Source of the DNA: Bacteroidota bacterium
Lineage (GTDB): Bacteria > Bacteroidota > Bacteroidia > Cytophagales > Cyclobacteriaceae
Assembly: GCA_024280115.1 (NCBI GenBank)
Contig: JAJRQT010000193.1
Coordinates: 1 to 58,133, forward strand
Direction of reading: 5' to 3'
Length of the DNA: 58,133 nucleotides
Shown: piece after piece, positions 8,237-17,948 of the stretch
Layout: each line of letters opens with the position of its first letter
How positions within the stretch are numbered: position 1 is the first letter of the stretch
Translations under genes and position numbers: made by a program
The notes under the pieces: model-generated
The model's input: the letters and a program-made list of their open reading frames with translations, nothing else
What the model was told of the DNA's origin: nothing
Database searches by the model: none

Positions 8237-9556
8237 TTGAAAACAAAAGGCATAAGCAAACCAAAGGTAAACCTGATAACTCTTGGGTGCTCAAAAAATC
8301 TGGTGGATTCCGAAGTGATTATGACACAATTGAAGGGCAATGGAATTTCTGTGGCTCATGAAGTGGATGGAACAGATAATAATATCGTAATAATCAATAC
8401 CTGTGGATTCATCGACAATGCAAAACAGGAATCGATTGATACGATTCTCAAATATGCAGAAGCGAAAGAAAAAGGAATAATTGAAAAAGTTTATGTAACA
8501 GGTTGCTTGAGCCAGCGATACAGAGATGAATTGGAAAACGAAATCCCATCCGTGGATGCGTGGTTTGGCACAATGGAATTGCCTTTGCTACTAAAAAAGT
8601 TCAAAGCCAATTATAAACATGAATTGATTGGTGAAAGAGTCACTACGACTGCAAAACACTATGCCTACATCAAGATTTCTGAAGGTTGTGACAGACCCTG
8701 CTCATTTTGTGCCATCCCAATCATGAGGGGGAAACATGTTTCAAAACCCATTGAAGTTATCATTGCAGAAGCCAAAAATTTCGCGAAAAATGGAGTTAGA
8801 GAGTTACTTCTGATAGCCCAGGATTCCACCTACTACGGCCTTGACATTTATAAAAAAAGAAATTTATCCGAATTACTCGATCGCCTTTCCGATATTGATG
8901 GAATTGAATGGATACGTTTGCATTATGCGTTCCCTTCCGGTTTCCCGGAAGACATTCTCAATGTGATGGCAAATAAACCCAAAATATGCAATTACCTTGA
9001 TATCCCTCTTCAGCATGCATCAACCAGGATGTTGGAAATCATGCGCAGAGGAACCACCCGGCAAAAAACAGAAAGTTTGTTAAAAACCATTAGGAGGGAA
9101 GTTCCGGGAATTGCTATCAGGACAACCATGCTTGTTGGTCATCCTGGCGAAACCGAGGAGGAATTTAATGAACTGATGGAATTTGTTGAAAAATGGAAGT
9201 TTGAAAGGCTTGGCGTATTCACTTATTCCCATGAAGAAGGAACACATGCCTATCAGCTGGAAGATAATATTCCAAAGGAAGTAAAGGAAAAAAGAGCGAA
9301 TGAATTGATGGAACTCCAGGAGCAAATTTCTCTTGAGCTGAATGAAAAAAAGGTTGGAAAAACATATAAAACGCTAATTGATCGTAAAGAATCAGGCTAT
9401 TTTATCGGTCGTACAGAGTTTGATTCGCCTGAAGTTGACAATGAAGTTTTGATTGATGCAAAAGAACACTATCTGAAAATCGGTGATTTTGCCAATATAG
9501 AAATTACAGAAGCAAGGGAATTTGACCTTTATGGAATTCCCGCCAAAAACAAATAG
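8237..9556 (+). CDS. rimO: Ribosomal protein S12 (uS12) methylthiotransferase RimO
   Basis: Radical-SAM enzyme that adds a methylthio group to an aspartate of ribosomal protein S12. From TTG 8237 the protein has 439 residues, close to E. coli RimO (441), and begins with the family's usual 'KTKGISKPKVNLITLGCSKN'. The UPF0004 domain has three conserved cysteines (LGCSKN, NTCGF, TGCLSQR), the radical-SAM domain has the cluster motif CDRPCSFC, and a TRAM domain closes the C-terminus. An in-frame TTG exists at 8189 but lies inside the promoter -33 box, so it was not used. Stands alone between divergent envelope genes and bshC. Confidence 0.95.
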   Translation: MKTKGISKPKVNLITLGCSKNLVDSEVIMTQLKGNGISVAHEVDGTDNNIVIINTCGFIDNAKQESIDTILKYAEAKEKGIIEKVYVTGCLSQRYRDELENEIPSVDAWFGTMELPLLLKKFKANYKHELIGERVTTTAKHYAYIKISEGCDRPCSFCAIPIMRGKHVSKPIEVIIAEAKNFAKNGVRELLLIAQDSTYYGLDIYKKRNLSELLDRLSDIDGIEWIRLHYAFPSGFPEDILNVMANKPKICNYLDIPLQHASTRMLEIMRRGTTRQKTESLLKTIRREVPGIAIRTTMLVGHPGETEEEFNELMEFVEKWKFERLGVFTYSHEEGTHAYQLEDNIPKEVKEKRANELMELQEQISLELNEKKVGKTYKTLIDRKESGYFIGRTEFDSPEVDNEVLIDAKEHYLKIGDFANIEITEAREFDLYGIPAKNK

Positions 9557-9727
9557 ATATTCTCGGTGTTATTGTAGATAATCCTAAGCTTTATAATTCA
9601 TGAATATTTTCAGTAAAAGTTAATTAAATTAAAGTCAACTTTCCTATTGGCAGGTATCGTGATATCCAACTCTTTAAACGTTTCAATAATTATTTCCTGG
9701 ATTATCCAGGCTAAAGCCAACATTTAA

Positions 9728-11290
9728 ATGAACTTACTTCAAATTGATTTTGAGGAGACAAAAAGATTTTCCTCCATATTTTTAGATTACCTTCAAAACA
9801 AAAAGGAACTGAGGTCTTACTATGATCAGCCACCAGATATAGAAAGTTTTGAAAAGGCAATAACCAAAAGAAATTTTGATAATAGCCGAAGGCCTTTGCT
9901 GGTAAATACCTTAAAATCCCAGTACGAGAATTTTACAATTAGTAGCACTGTTTCCAATAACATTGATTCACTGCAAGAGCACAATACTTTTACAGTTACA
10001 ACCGGCCATCAACTAAATATTTTCACAGGACCGCTTTTTTTTGTTTATAAAATCGCAGCGGCCATTAATATGGCTAAAATGTTGAATGAAAGGTATCTGG
10101 AGTATCATTTTGTGCCCGTGTATTGGATGGCTTCAGAAGATCACGATTTCGAAGAGATTAACAATTTCAGATTATTTGGGAAAAAATATGTCTGGAATAC
10201 GGAACAGAAAGGACCTGTCGGTAAATTTAAAACTAAATCTCTGCAGACTCTGATCGATGAAATGAAAGATATTCCAAAGATCTTTTCTGATGGGTATTTG
10301 ACCCGTAAAAATTTATCAGAAGCGACCAGGCACATTGCAAACGAATTATTCGGCGATTATGGGTTGGTGATTCTCGATGCCGATGAGCGGGAATTAAAAT
10401 CTGAATTCAAGTCCATCATCAGGGATGACTTGTTCAGCCATAGCGCTCATGAGCATACCCAAAAAATCACAGAACAGTTAATTGAATTGGGTTATAAAAG
10501 TCAAATATTTCCCAGGCCTATCAATTTTTTCTATATGGAAGATGGCCTCCGGGAAAGGATCGAGGAGGTAGATGGAAAGTATAGGATTCTAAATACTTCG
10601 ATGATTTTTTCAAGAGATGAATTGGAAAAACTCATTGATGAACATCCTGAAAAATTCAGCCCCAATGTTGTCTTAAGGCCTGTTTACCAGGAAGTGATTT
10701 TACCAAACCTGGCTTATATCGGAGGACCTGCCGAAGTTTCCTACTGGCTACAGCTAAAGGGTGTATTTGATCATTTTGAAATCTCATTTCCAATGCTGTT
10801 ACCAAGATTGTTTGCTATGATCATTCCCAAAGCTGTGAATAAAAAAATGATTAAACTCGGACTTGATGGAAAGTCAGTTTTTGAGGATTTTGCAGCTTTA
10901 AAGGAGCGATTGCTTTATAAAAATGCTCTTCCCGCTCATGATTTGTCTGATCAACGGGAAGCCATTAAAAATATTTTTCAAATAATAAAAGAAAAATCCG
11001 GAGTTCTGGATAAATCATTGGAAGGGTTTGTGATGAGTGAATTTAAGAAAGCTGAAAAGGGAGTGGAAAATATTCAAAAAAGATTGAAAAAAGCGGAGGA
11101 ACAGAAGGAGGAAGTAAGCATAAAGCAACTTGAAGATATTTTGGAAAAACTATTTCCAAACGGCAATCCTCAGGAAAGAGTCGATAATTTTTTAAATTTT
11201 TATATCAACAATCCGGGATTTATCAATGAGTTGATGGAGCTGCTAAATCCTTTTGATTTGAAATACAATATTTTGACTGAGGATGAATAA
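9728..11290 (+). CDS. bshC: Putative cysteine ligase BshC (bacillithiol synthesis)
   Basis: 520-residue enzyme that adds cysteine to glucosaminyl-malate in the last step of bacillithiol synthesis. The core motif 'TGHQLNIFTGPLFFVYKIAAAI' region (about residues 97-118), 'VPVYWMASEDHDFEEIN' (about 130) and 'LRPVYQEVILPNLAYIGGPAEVSYWLQL' (about 318-345) are the hallmarks of the family. A charged coiled-coil (about 437-475, 'KAEKGVENIQKRLKKAEEQ') lies near the C-terminus, as in the B. subtilis protein. The stop overlaps the start of the next gene by 8 bases. A bacilliredoxin (ytxJ) at 21.7 kb supports bacillithiol use. Confidence 0.95.
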   Translation: MNLLQIDFEETKRFSSIFLDYLQNKKELRSYYDQPPDIESFEKAITKRNFDNSRRPLLVNTLKSQYENFTISSTVSNNIDSLQEHNTFTVTTGHQLNIFTGPLFFVYKIAAAINMAKMLNERYLEYHFVPVYWMASEDHDFEEINNFRLFGKKYVWNTEQKGPVGKFKTKSLQTLIDEMKDIPKIFSDGYLTRKNLSEATRHIANELFGDYGLVILDADERELKSEFKSIIRDDLFSHSAHEHTQKITEQLIELGYKSQIFPRPINFFYMEDGLRERIEEVDGKYRILNTSMIFSRDELEKLIDEHPEKFSPNVVLRPVYQEVILPNLAYIGGPAEVSYWLQLKGVFDHFEISFPMLLPRLFAMIIPKAVNKKMIKLGLDGKSVFEDFAALKERLLYKNALPAHDLSDQREAIKNIFQIIKEKSGVLDKSLEGFVMSEFKKAEKGVENIQKRLKKAEEQKEEVSIKQLEDILEKLFPNGNPQERVDNFLNFYINNPGFINELMELLNPFDLKYNILTEDE

Positions 11291-11846
11291 GCATGAATTA
11301 AGGAAAATCTTTTTGGAAAAGCGGAAAGCCTTACCTGATATTAATGCGAAATCATTTAGTAAAAAAATAAAAGTTCATTTTGAAAACATCTTACCATCGG
11401 ATGTCAAAACAGTGCACATCTTTTTACCAATTCAGTCAAAATCCGAAATTGACACATGGCCCATCATTCATGGATTGTGGGCAAAGAGTATTCGGGTTGT
11501 TGTACCTGTAATGGATCCGAAAACAGATACGATAAGCTCATATCAACTTACGAAGGAAACTCAACTCACGGAAAATGAATGGAAAGTTCCGGAGCCAATA
11601 CAAAGCATATCGATAAATGAAAATTCTATTGACGTCATTGTAATTCCTCTTTTGGCATTTGACAAAAATGGATATCGGGTAGGGTATGGAAAGGGTTACT
11701 ATGATAAGTTTTTGGCATCTTTGGATTCATCAGCAATAAAGGCCGGATTGAGCTTTTTCCCGCCGGTTGATAAAATTACGGATTTAGATCCTCATGATAT
11801 TCCACTGGATTTGTGTATCACTCCGGAAAGGATTTATGAATTTTAA
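11283..11846 (+). CDS. 5-formyltetrahydrofolate cyclo-ligase
   Basis: Converts 5-formyl-THF to 5,10-methenyl-THF with ATP (EC 6.3.3.2), in folate one-carbon metabolism. The 187-residue protein has the N-terminal 'RKIFLEKRKAL' helix and the family signature 'GYRVGYGKGYYDKFL' (about 130-144), which binds ATP phosphate. Its first 8 bases overlap bshC, so the two are co-translated; a functional link between folate and bacillithiol is not implied. Convergent with the GH2 gene after 37 bases. Confidence 0.93.
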   Translation: MNKHELRKIFLEKRKALPDINAKSFSKKIKVHFENILPSDVKTVHIFLPIQSKSEIDTWPIIHGLWAKSIRVVVPVMDPKTDTISSYQLTKETQLTENEWKVPEPIQSISINENSIDVIVIPLLAFDKNGYRVGYGKGYYDKFLASLDSSAIKAGLSFFPPVDKITDLDPHDIPLDLCITPERIYEF

Positions 11847-11883
11847 ATGTGTAATTGAAATATTTAAGGTTGGGGACAGGAAA

Positions 11884-14337
11884 TTATTCTTCATTTAACC
11901 CAATAGTTATTTTATTTGATAATTTCCCGGAATTGGCGTTTAAAATAATCTCACCGGGAGTTCCAACAGGCCTGATGATCACAAGGCATTTTCCTTTAAA
12001 AGTTGAGCAGGAGGTAGATTGAAAACTTTTCATATCTTTAGGATTTCCATTGCCAACCCCAATAATTTCAGCTGGTCCTTTTACTGAAAAAGCAATGTTT
12101 AAATCACTGGATGGGATGAGAATATTTTTCTTATCAAGTATTTCGACGGTAACATAACACAGGTCATTAACAGAGGCAAGGATCTCATTTCTATCCGGAG
12201 ATAATTTTATATGTGCAGGTTGTCCTGCTGTTTCAAAAAAGATAGAATCCATCTTATGCCCATTAAGCAGGCCGATTGCTTTGAGTACTCCTTTTTTATA
12301 TGGCACTTTAAATTCAGCGATATACCTGCTTGAATCAAATAGCTCCTTTTCTTCAATAATCTCATCGTTGAGCAGAATCTGCACCTTTGGAAATTGAGTA
12401 AATACCCGCACATCCATCATCTGGCCCTCATTTACATCCCATGTCCAGCTTTGTTGTTCATCTGGCCAACCCCAAAAGCTGACAATCTCTTTTCGGTCTT
12501 CTGGAATTGGGGCATGAACGGCCATTTCAATATTACTGATATTCCAAACCACATCACGGTAATAAGACTGTGGTTTTTTATTTCCACAGAGGTCAATGTC
12601 ACCACAGTTGCCGTTAAACCAGGGCCAGCTTTTTTCCTCATTGTCCAAAAAGGCATTTCCAATGGCAGCCTCCCCCAGATAGTCCATCCCGGTCCATAAA
12701 AAATCACCAATTATCCATGGATGTTTTTGGACAAGTTGCCAATTTTCATATACTTCCATGGCAATAGATTCTCCGCCCATCATAATTCTGTTCGGAAATT
12801 TTTCATTATCTGGTTCATATTTTTTCCATTGATAGTTGTATGCCCCTACATCCGATAGCTCAAAAACTGGTTCAGTATCTTCCCATTCTCTGCCTGGGTT
12901 ATCCCAAAAACTGCACACTGATTGAGTGATTAGCCTGGTTTTATCCAATGCCTTGATGGTTTCAATGAGGTTTTTCGCAATGGCAAGACCGGAAGAATCC
13001 GCACGTTCTGGAATCTCATTCCCAATACTCCACATGATAATACCAGGATGATTCCGGTCCCTCAGGATCATCGACCGGAGGTCCCGCTCGGACCATTCCT
13101 CAAAATAGAGATGGTAATCCAGCGGTTTTTTAGGCTTTTCCCACATATCAAAAGCTTCATCTACCACGAGCATCCCAAGCTGATCGCAGGCATCCAGTAG
13201 CGCGGGAGAGGGAGGATTATGACTTGTTCGAATTGCATTGAATCCATGGGATTTCATCAGCTCTACCTTCCTGAATTCAGCCCTGTCTATTACCGCTGAG
13301 CCTAGAGGGCCATTGTCATGATGCAAATTCCCACCTTTTATCAGGATTGATTTTCCATTCAGTAAAAAGCCATTATCAACGCTAAATGATATCGATCGAA
13401 TTCCAAATGAAGTAACAAACTCATCAACTAATTTTTTATTTTTATAAAGTTGAATTTTTGAAAGGTATAGATTCGGGGTGTCGATGGACCATAATTCCGG
13501 TTGCTGTAAAGTAAATGTTGTTTCATTTTCTGGAGAATTTGCAATAGTTTTTGCCACCTGACTGCCTTGAGGGTTATAGATCAGGCTTACGATTTTCAAT
13601 CCATCCTTCTTTGCATCATGATTAACAATATCGAAACGCACATTTATATTCGCGGACATTTCAGTGACTTCTGATGTAGTGACAAAGATGGTATTTCTGT
13701 CAATATGGATGGAATTATTTACCTCCAGCCAGACATGACGATAAATGCCAGAGCCACTATACCACCGGCTATTTTCTCCTTCATTTTTTACGCGGACAGC
13801 AATCAGGTTTTCTGATGATTTATTCAAATATGGTGTAAGGTCAAAAGAAACGGGAGTATAACCGTTGGGATGGTTGCCGAGAAAATGCCCGTTTATCCAG
13901 AAATCAGCATTCATATAAACTCCATCAAATCGAACGGAAATTATTTTATTTTCGTCTTCCGGAGATATTCTAAATTTTTTTCTATACCAGGCAGTTCCAC
14001 CGATAGTATATCCTGTGGATATGCCACCCTGACTTTTTGTTGAGAATGGTCCAATTATAACTTCTTCGCTTTCAGATTGTGATGGTTTATCCAAATCTTC
14101 AATACTCCAGTCGTGCGGCACATTGAGATCCCTCCATGAGCCATCTTCAAAATCCACGGATTCAGCGTGTACAATATTACCTTTAGAAAATTTCCAAGCA
14201 CTATCGAATGGTCTTACTGACGCAGCATTTTGTTGATCTCTCGATCTGATGGAATTATAATGCTCTTGTTGTTTTACCGAGCAGCTATAAAATATGGTTA
14301 TAGAGAAAAGAACTATTCTATAAAAATATGTGTTCAT
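11884..14337 (-). CDS. Glycoside hydrolase family 2 lipoprotein (beta-galactosidase-like)
   Basis: 817 residues. The N-terminal 'ITIFYSC' is a lipobox, so it is likely exposed on a membrane in the periplasm. Domain order: GH2 sugar-binding (about 45-210, 'DGVYMNADFWINGHFLG'), immunoglobulin-like, TIM barrel (about 320-620), then C-terminal beta domains including a DUF4982/GH2-C5-like one ('ELWYVTVEIL'-type strands, 'AEIIGVGNGNP'). Acid/base glutamate in 'WSIGNEIPE' (about 440) and nucleophile in 'MMGGES' (about 520) are both present, so it should be active. The substrate cannot be told; beta-galactosidase, beta-glucuronidase or other beta-glycosidase activity is possible. Monocistronic; clpC lies upstream on the same strand. 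Confidence 0.87.
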   Translation of the reverse strand: MNTYFYRIVLFSITIFYSCSVKQQEHYNSIRSRDQQNAASVRPFDSAWKFSKGNIVHAESVDFEDGSWRDLNVPHDWSIEDLDKPSQSESEEVIIGPFSTKSQGGISTGYTIGGTAWYRKKFRISPEDENKIISVRFDGVYMNADFWINGHFLGNHPNGYTPVSFDLTPYLNKSSENLIAVRVKNEGENSRWYSGSGIYRHVWLEVNNSIHIDRNTIFVTTSEVTEMSANINVRFDIVNHDAKKDGLKIVSLIYNPQGSQVAKTIANSPENETTFTLQQPELWSIDTPNLYLSKIQLYKNKKLVDEFVTSFGIRSISFSVDNGFLLNGKSILIKGGNLHHDNGPLGSAVIDRAEFRKVELMKSHGFNAIRTSHNPPSPALLDACDQLGMLVVDEAFDMWEKPKKPLDYHLYFEEWSERDLRSMILRDRNHPGIIMWSIGNEIPERADSSGLAIAKNLIETIKALDKTRLITQSVCSFWDNPGREWEDTEPVFELSDVGAYNYQWKKYEPDNEKFPNRIMMGGESIAMEVYENWQLVQKHPWIIGDFLWTGMDYLGEAAIGNAFLDNEEKSWPWFNGNCGDIDLCGNKKPQSYYRDVVWNISNIEMAVHAPIPEDRKEIVSFWGWPDEQQSWTWDVNEGQMMDVRVFTQFPKVQILLNDEIIEEKELFDSSRYIAEFKVPYKKGVLKAIGLLNGHKMDSIFFETAGQPAHIKLSPDRNEILASVNDLCYVTVEILDKKNILIPSSDLNIAFSVKGPAEIIGVGNGNPKDMKSFQSTSCSTFKGKCLVIIRPVGTPGEIILNANSGKLSNKITIGLNEE

Positions 14338-14414
14338 TACAAAAAAATGATTTTATCAGTACAATATAAACCATTATTCTGAAAAAGAGATTTTAACAAC
14401 AATAGTTGTTTGGG

Positions 14415-14470
14415 CAATCGGGTTTAGAAAAATTTAACATCACGTAGCATAGGTCTGTGAGCCACAGGCC
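14415..14470. repeat. Dispersed palindromic repeat, copy 1
   Basis: CAATCGGGTTTAGAAAAATT begins at 14415 and the conserved block runs to 14441; 10 bases later GGTCTGTG (14452-14459) pairs with CACAGGCC (14463-14470). The same block and hairpin occur at 53695-53750 with two differences in 27 bases. Confidence 0.65.
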
Positions 14471-14534
14471 AGGGTTTTATTTATTTAGTTTGATTAAGGC
14501 AAATAGCCTTGTGATAATTATAACATCGGAATAT

Positions 14535-14568
14535 AAAAAAAGGAAACTCAATTGAATTTCCTTTTTTA
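14535..14568 (-). terminator. Terminator downstream of clpC
   Basis: AAAAAAAGGAAA and TTTCCTTTTTT form a stem around CTCAATTGAA just beyond the clpC stop. The A/T flanks allow it to work on either strand; on the minus strand it ends the clpC transcript. Confidence 0.6.
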
Positions 14569-14599
14569 CTAATATGATTGGAGAGGTGAATAATTAACA

Positions 14600-17146
14600 T
14601 TATTCGTCTTTTTTCTCTTCCTTCTTTTTTTGATGTTTCTTCACTTTAATTTTCAAACCATCACTTTTCCCATCGTGATCGGCTACAATAATATCTCCGT
14701 CATTCAGGTCGCCTTTCAATATCTCCTCTGCGATCAGATCTTCAAGATATTTCTGGATTGCCCTATTCAATGGTCTTGCGCCGAATTGAGGGTCAAACCC
14801 TTTGTCAGCAATAAGGTCTTTACCCTTTTCTGTCAATTCGATCTTATAACCGAGTGCATCAATTCTTACAAATAGCTTTTTGAGTGTTATATCAATAATC
14901 TCGTGAATGTGTTCTCTTTTAAGTGAATTAAAGATTATTAAATCATCAAGTCTGTTTAAAAATTCCGGACTGAACACTTTTTTAAGCGCATTCTGAATGG
15001 TTGATTTCATGACATCATCTGCGCTTGAATCCCTGGATTTTGGAGAAAATCCAATACCAGATCCGAAATCTTTCAAATCTCTAACACCAATGTTGGAGGT
15101 CATGATTAAAATTGTATTTCTAAAATCAACCCTTCTTCCAAGGCCATCGGTCAAAATGCCATCATCCAAAACCTGGAGCAGAATATTGAATACGTCCGGA
15201 TGCGCTTTTTCTATTTCATCAAGAAGCACAACACTGTAAGGTTTTCTTCTGACCTTTTCAGTAAGCTGCCCACCTTCTTCATAGCCAACATAGCCCGGAG
15301 GCGCTCCAACAAGCCTCGAAACAGAGAATTTCTCCATGTATTCACTCATATCTATTCTGATCAAAGAATCTTCTTTATCGAATAGATATGTTGCCAAAAC
15401 CTTAGCCAATTCTGTCTTTCCTACACCCGTAGGACCGAGGAAAATAAAAGAGCCAATTGGTTTTTTAGGATCTTTTAATCCCACCCTTGTCCTTCTTATC
15501 GCTTTTACAAGTTTCTCAATGGCTTCATTTTGTCCGACCACCTTTTTGCTAAGCTCATCGTTCATGCCCATAAGCTTTTCACTTTCATTTTGAGCAATTC
15601 GCTTAGTTGGTACGCCAGTCATCATAGCCACCACCTCAGCAACATTATCTTCATTTACGGTGTAGCGTTTGGTTTTTGTTTCATCCTCCCATTTGTTTTT
15701 CGCAACCTCCAGTTGCTCAATTAATCGTTTTTCTTTATCTCTAAGTTGGGCGGCCTCTTCATATTTCTGACTTTTTACAACCCTGTTCTTCTCTTTTTTA
15801 ATATTCTCTATCTGCTCCTCGAGATTCTCGATATCTTCAGGAACATGAATATTATTGATGTGGACCCGGGCTCCGGCTTCATCCAAAACATCAATTGCTT
15901 TATCGGGAAGATACCTGTCGGAGATGTACCTGTCAGAAAGCATAACGCATCCGTCAATTGCTTCAGGTGTATAATTTACATGATGGTGATCCTCATATTT
16001 TTCTTTGATGTTATTGAGGATGTCAATAGTCTCTTCTGGAGTAGTCGCATCTACCATCACGATCTGGAATCTCCTTGCAAGGGCGCCGTCTTTTTCAATA
16101 TACTGTCTATACTCGTCAAGCGTAGTTGCGCCTATGCATTGTATTTCTCCTCTTGACAATGCGGGCTTGAACATATTTGATGCATCCAAACTACCACTGG
16201 CTCCACCGGCGCCGACAATGGTGTGCAACTCATCAATGAACAGAATGACTTCAGGAGACTTCTCCAGTTCGTTCATTACAGCTTTCATTCGTTCCTCGAA
16301 TTGCCCCCTGTATTTTGTTCCGGCAACAAGGCTGGCAAGATCAAGCGTAACTACCCTTTTGCCAAACAATACCCGGGAGACTTTTTTCTGAATTATTCTG
16401 AGCGCCAAACCTTCTGCAATTGCAGTTTTACCAACTCCGGGCTCTCCTATAAGCACCGGATTATTTTTCTTTCTCCTGCTGAGAATCTGACCAACTCTTT
16501 CTATTTCCTTATCTCTTCCGACAATAGGATCAAGTTTGTTATCTTCAGCCATCTTGGTAAGATCCCTTCCAAAATTGTCCAGTACGGGAGTTCTTGATTT
16601 TTCTGAAGATTTAAATGATGATTCCCTGCCGCTACCTGAAGAGGAGCCTCCAAATATCTTCGAAGAATCGTCATCACCTTCATCAGTATCTGATGATGAA
16701 ATAGGATTTTCGGTTTGATATTCGAGCAGCTCTTTTACGACCTCATAATTGATGTCAAATTTCTCAAGAATTTGTGTGGCGATGTTATCTTCATCTCTTA
16801 AAATGGATAGAAGTAAATGTTCGGTGCCTATCAATTGACTTTTGAAAATTTTAGCTTCTAAGTAGGTGATTTTCAGAACTTTTTCTGATTGGCGGGTAAG
16901 GGGAATATTCGCCAGATTCTTAACATTACTGATAGCAGTTCCTTTGGTTGCCTGCTCTACGGAGAGTCTCAATTCATCAAGGGATACTCCTAATTTCTTC
17001 AATAGGCTTATAGCAACTCCTTCACCTTCCCGAATCATCCCCAAAAGTAGATGCTCAGTGCCAATATAATCATGGCCCAATCTCAAAGCTTCTTCCCTGC
17101 TTAATGAAATAACCTCTTTTACTCTATTTGAAAATTTTGCTTCCAT
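14600..17146 (-). CDS. clpC: ATP-dependent Clp protease ATP-binding subunit ClpC
   Basis: Hsp100/AAA+ unfoldase that feeds proteins to ClpP. The 848-residue protein has two N-terminal Clp-N repeats (about 1-145), a Ser/Asp-rich linker (about 150-190), AAA-1 with Walker A GEPGVGKT (about 236), a middle domain carrying a UVR motif ('YEEAAQLRDKEKRLIEQLE', about 448) that marks ClpC rather than ClpB or ClpA, AAA-2 with GPTGVGKT (about 570), and a ClpB-D2 small domain. The Lys/Glu tail 'KVKKHQKKKEEKKDE' is an extra. No McsA/McsB or CtsR is nearby. Monocistronic with its own terminator. Confidence 0.95.
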   Translation of the reverse strand: MEAKFSNRVKEVISLSREEALRLGHDYIGTEHLLLGMIREGEGVAISLLKKLGVSLDELRLSVEQATKGTAISNVKNLANIPLTRQSEKVLKITYLEAKIFKSQLIGTEHLLLSILRDEDNIATQILEKFDINYEVVKELLEYQTENPISSSDTDEGDDDSSKIFGGSSSGSGRESSFKSSEKSRTPVLDNFGRDLTKMAEDNKLDPIVGRDKEIERVGQILSRRKKNNPVLIGEPGVGKTAIAEGLALRIIQKKVSRVLFGKRVVTLDLASLVAGTKYRGQFEERMKAVMNELEKSPEVILFIDELHTIVGAGGASGSLDASNMFKPALSRGEIQCIGATTLDEYRQYIEKDGALARRFQIVMVDATTPEETIDILNNIKEKYEDHHHVNYTPEAIDGCVMLSDRYISDRYLPDKAIDVLDEAGARVHINNIHVPEDIENLEEQIENIKKEKNRVVKSQKYEEAAQLRDKEKRLIEQLEVAKNKWEDETKTKRYTVNEDNVAEVVAMMTGVPTKRIAQNESEKLMGMNDELSKKVVGQNEAIEKLVKAIRRTRVGLKDPKKPIGSFIFLGPTGVGKTELAKVLATYLFDKEDSLIRIDMSEYMEKFSVSRLVGAPPGYVGYEEGGQLTEKVRRKPYSVVLLDEIEKAHPDVFNILLQVLDDGILTDGLGRRVDFRNTILIMTSNIGVRDLKDFGSGIGFSPKSRDSSADDVMKSTIQNALKKVFSPEFLNRLDDLIIFNSLKREHIHEIIDITLKKLFVRIDALGYKIELTEKGKDLIADKGFDPQFGARPLNRAIQKYLEDLIAEEILKGDLNDGDIIVADHDGKSDGLKIKVKKHQKKKEEKKDE

Positions 17147-17255
17147 ATCATTTTACTGTGAACCTGCCAATTTACGGCTATTTAGATAATTAATCTATTT
17201 CTGCCACGCTATATTTAACGAACGTAATAATTAAACAGTTATTAATCAAATTTGT

Positions 17256-17894
17256 CTATTCTATTGAACGGGATTTTTCTATTATATGTCTTGCATTTGG
17301 CCCTTCACAAAAGATCAGATCAATTATGCTTAGGTTTTCAACAAAGTCTTTGCCAAAAATCTGGAAATATTTTTCTGGCACAAAAATTGATTTTCTGGAT
17401 GCTGCATTTTTAGGATTCACCTCATTCAGAGCATTGTAATAGCTGTTTTCATCTAAATGCTTTTTTATTTCCATAAACTGGATTTCTATATTTATGTCCA
17501 GTATTTCAAGACATTTTGTCAGCAAATCTATATTCAGCTCAAATAATTTTATATGCTTTTTATGGTAGATTTCTAATATTTCGTCTCCGTAATATTCGAA
17601 AAACGGTGCTTTCCCATAGGCGGACCTTATCGCCCTGATATGACGGTTTAACCACTTCTGAGTGTAATCAATTTCAACATCCTTTGTCAGCGTTTTTTGA
17701 TTTTGCCATTTCTTTATAGGAACTATGAGATTCTCAACATTATTGGCCCCATGGATCCTGGCCCTGTTCCGGTAGGTTTGCTTTGTATATAGATCTCCGA
17801 TATTAATAATAACTTTTTGGAACGAACTCAAATAGACGAAATACTCCACGCAGGGGAGGTAGTGGAGTTCAACTATTATCGATTTATAAAGCAT
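17256..17894 (-). CDS. WbqC family protein
   Basis: 212 residues with the WbqC-like pattern: 'LHYLPCVEYFVYLSSFQKVIINIGDLYTKQTYRNRARI' near the N-terminus (I/LxxxYLPxxxYF and QxYRNRxxI), 'NLIVPIKKW', 'KWLNRHIRAIRSAYGKAPFFEYY' and a C-terminal acidic part. The family is found in O-antigen and glycan loci and in many Bacteroidota chromosomes, where its catalytic role is unclear. Here its neighbours are clpC and an M16 peptidase, giving no hint of a glycan locus. Confidence 0.85.
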   Translation of the reverse strand: MLYKSIIVELHYLPCVEYFVYLSSFQKVIINIGDLYTKQTYRNRARIHGANNVENLIVPIKKWQNQKTLTKDVEIDYTQKWLNRHIRAIRSAYGKAPFFEYYGDEILEIYHKKHIKLFELNIDLLTKCLEILDINIEIQFMEIKKHLDENSYYNALNEVNPKNAASRKSIFVPEKYFQIFGKDFVENLSIIDLIFCEGPNARHIIEKSRSIE

Positions 17895-17948
17895 GATAAA
17901 TTTCCTTAATTATCACTTGTAATATTCAGTTGAAATTTCAATCAGCAA

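Noticed and set aside
15746..16156. 136-codon frame antisense to clpC
   Set aside because: Lies wholly opposite a strongly conserved gene; Phe/Ile-rich chance translation.
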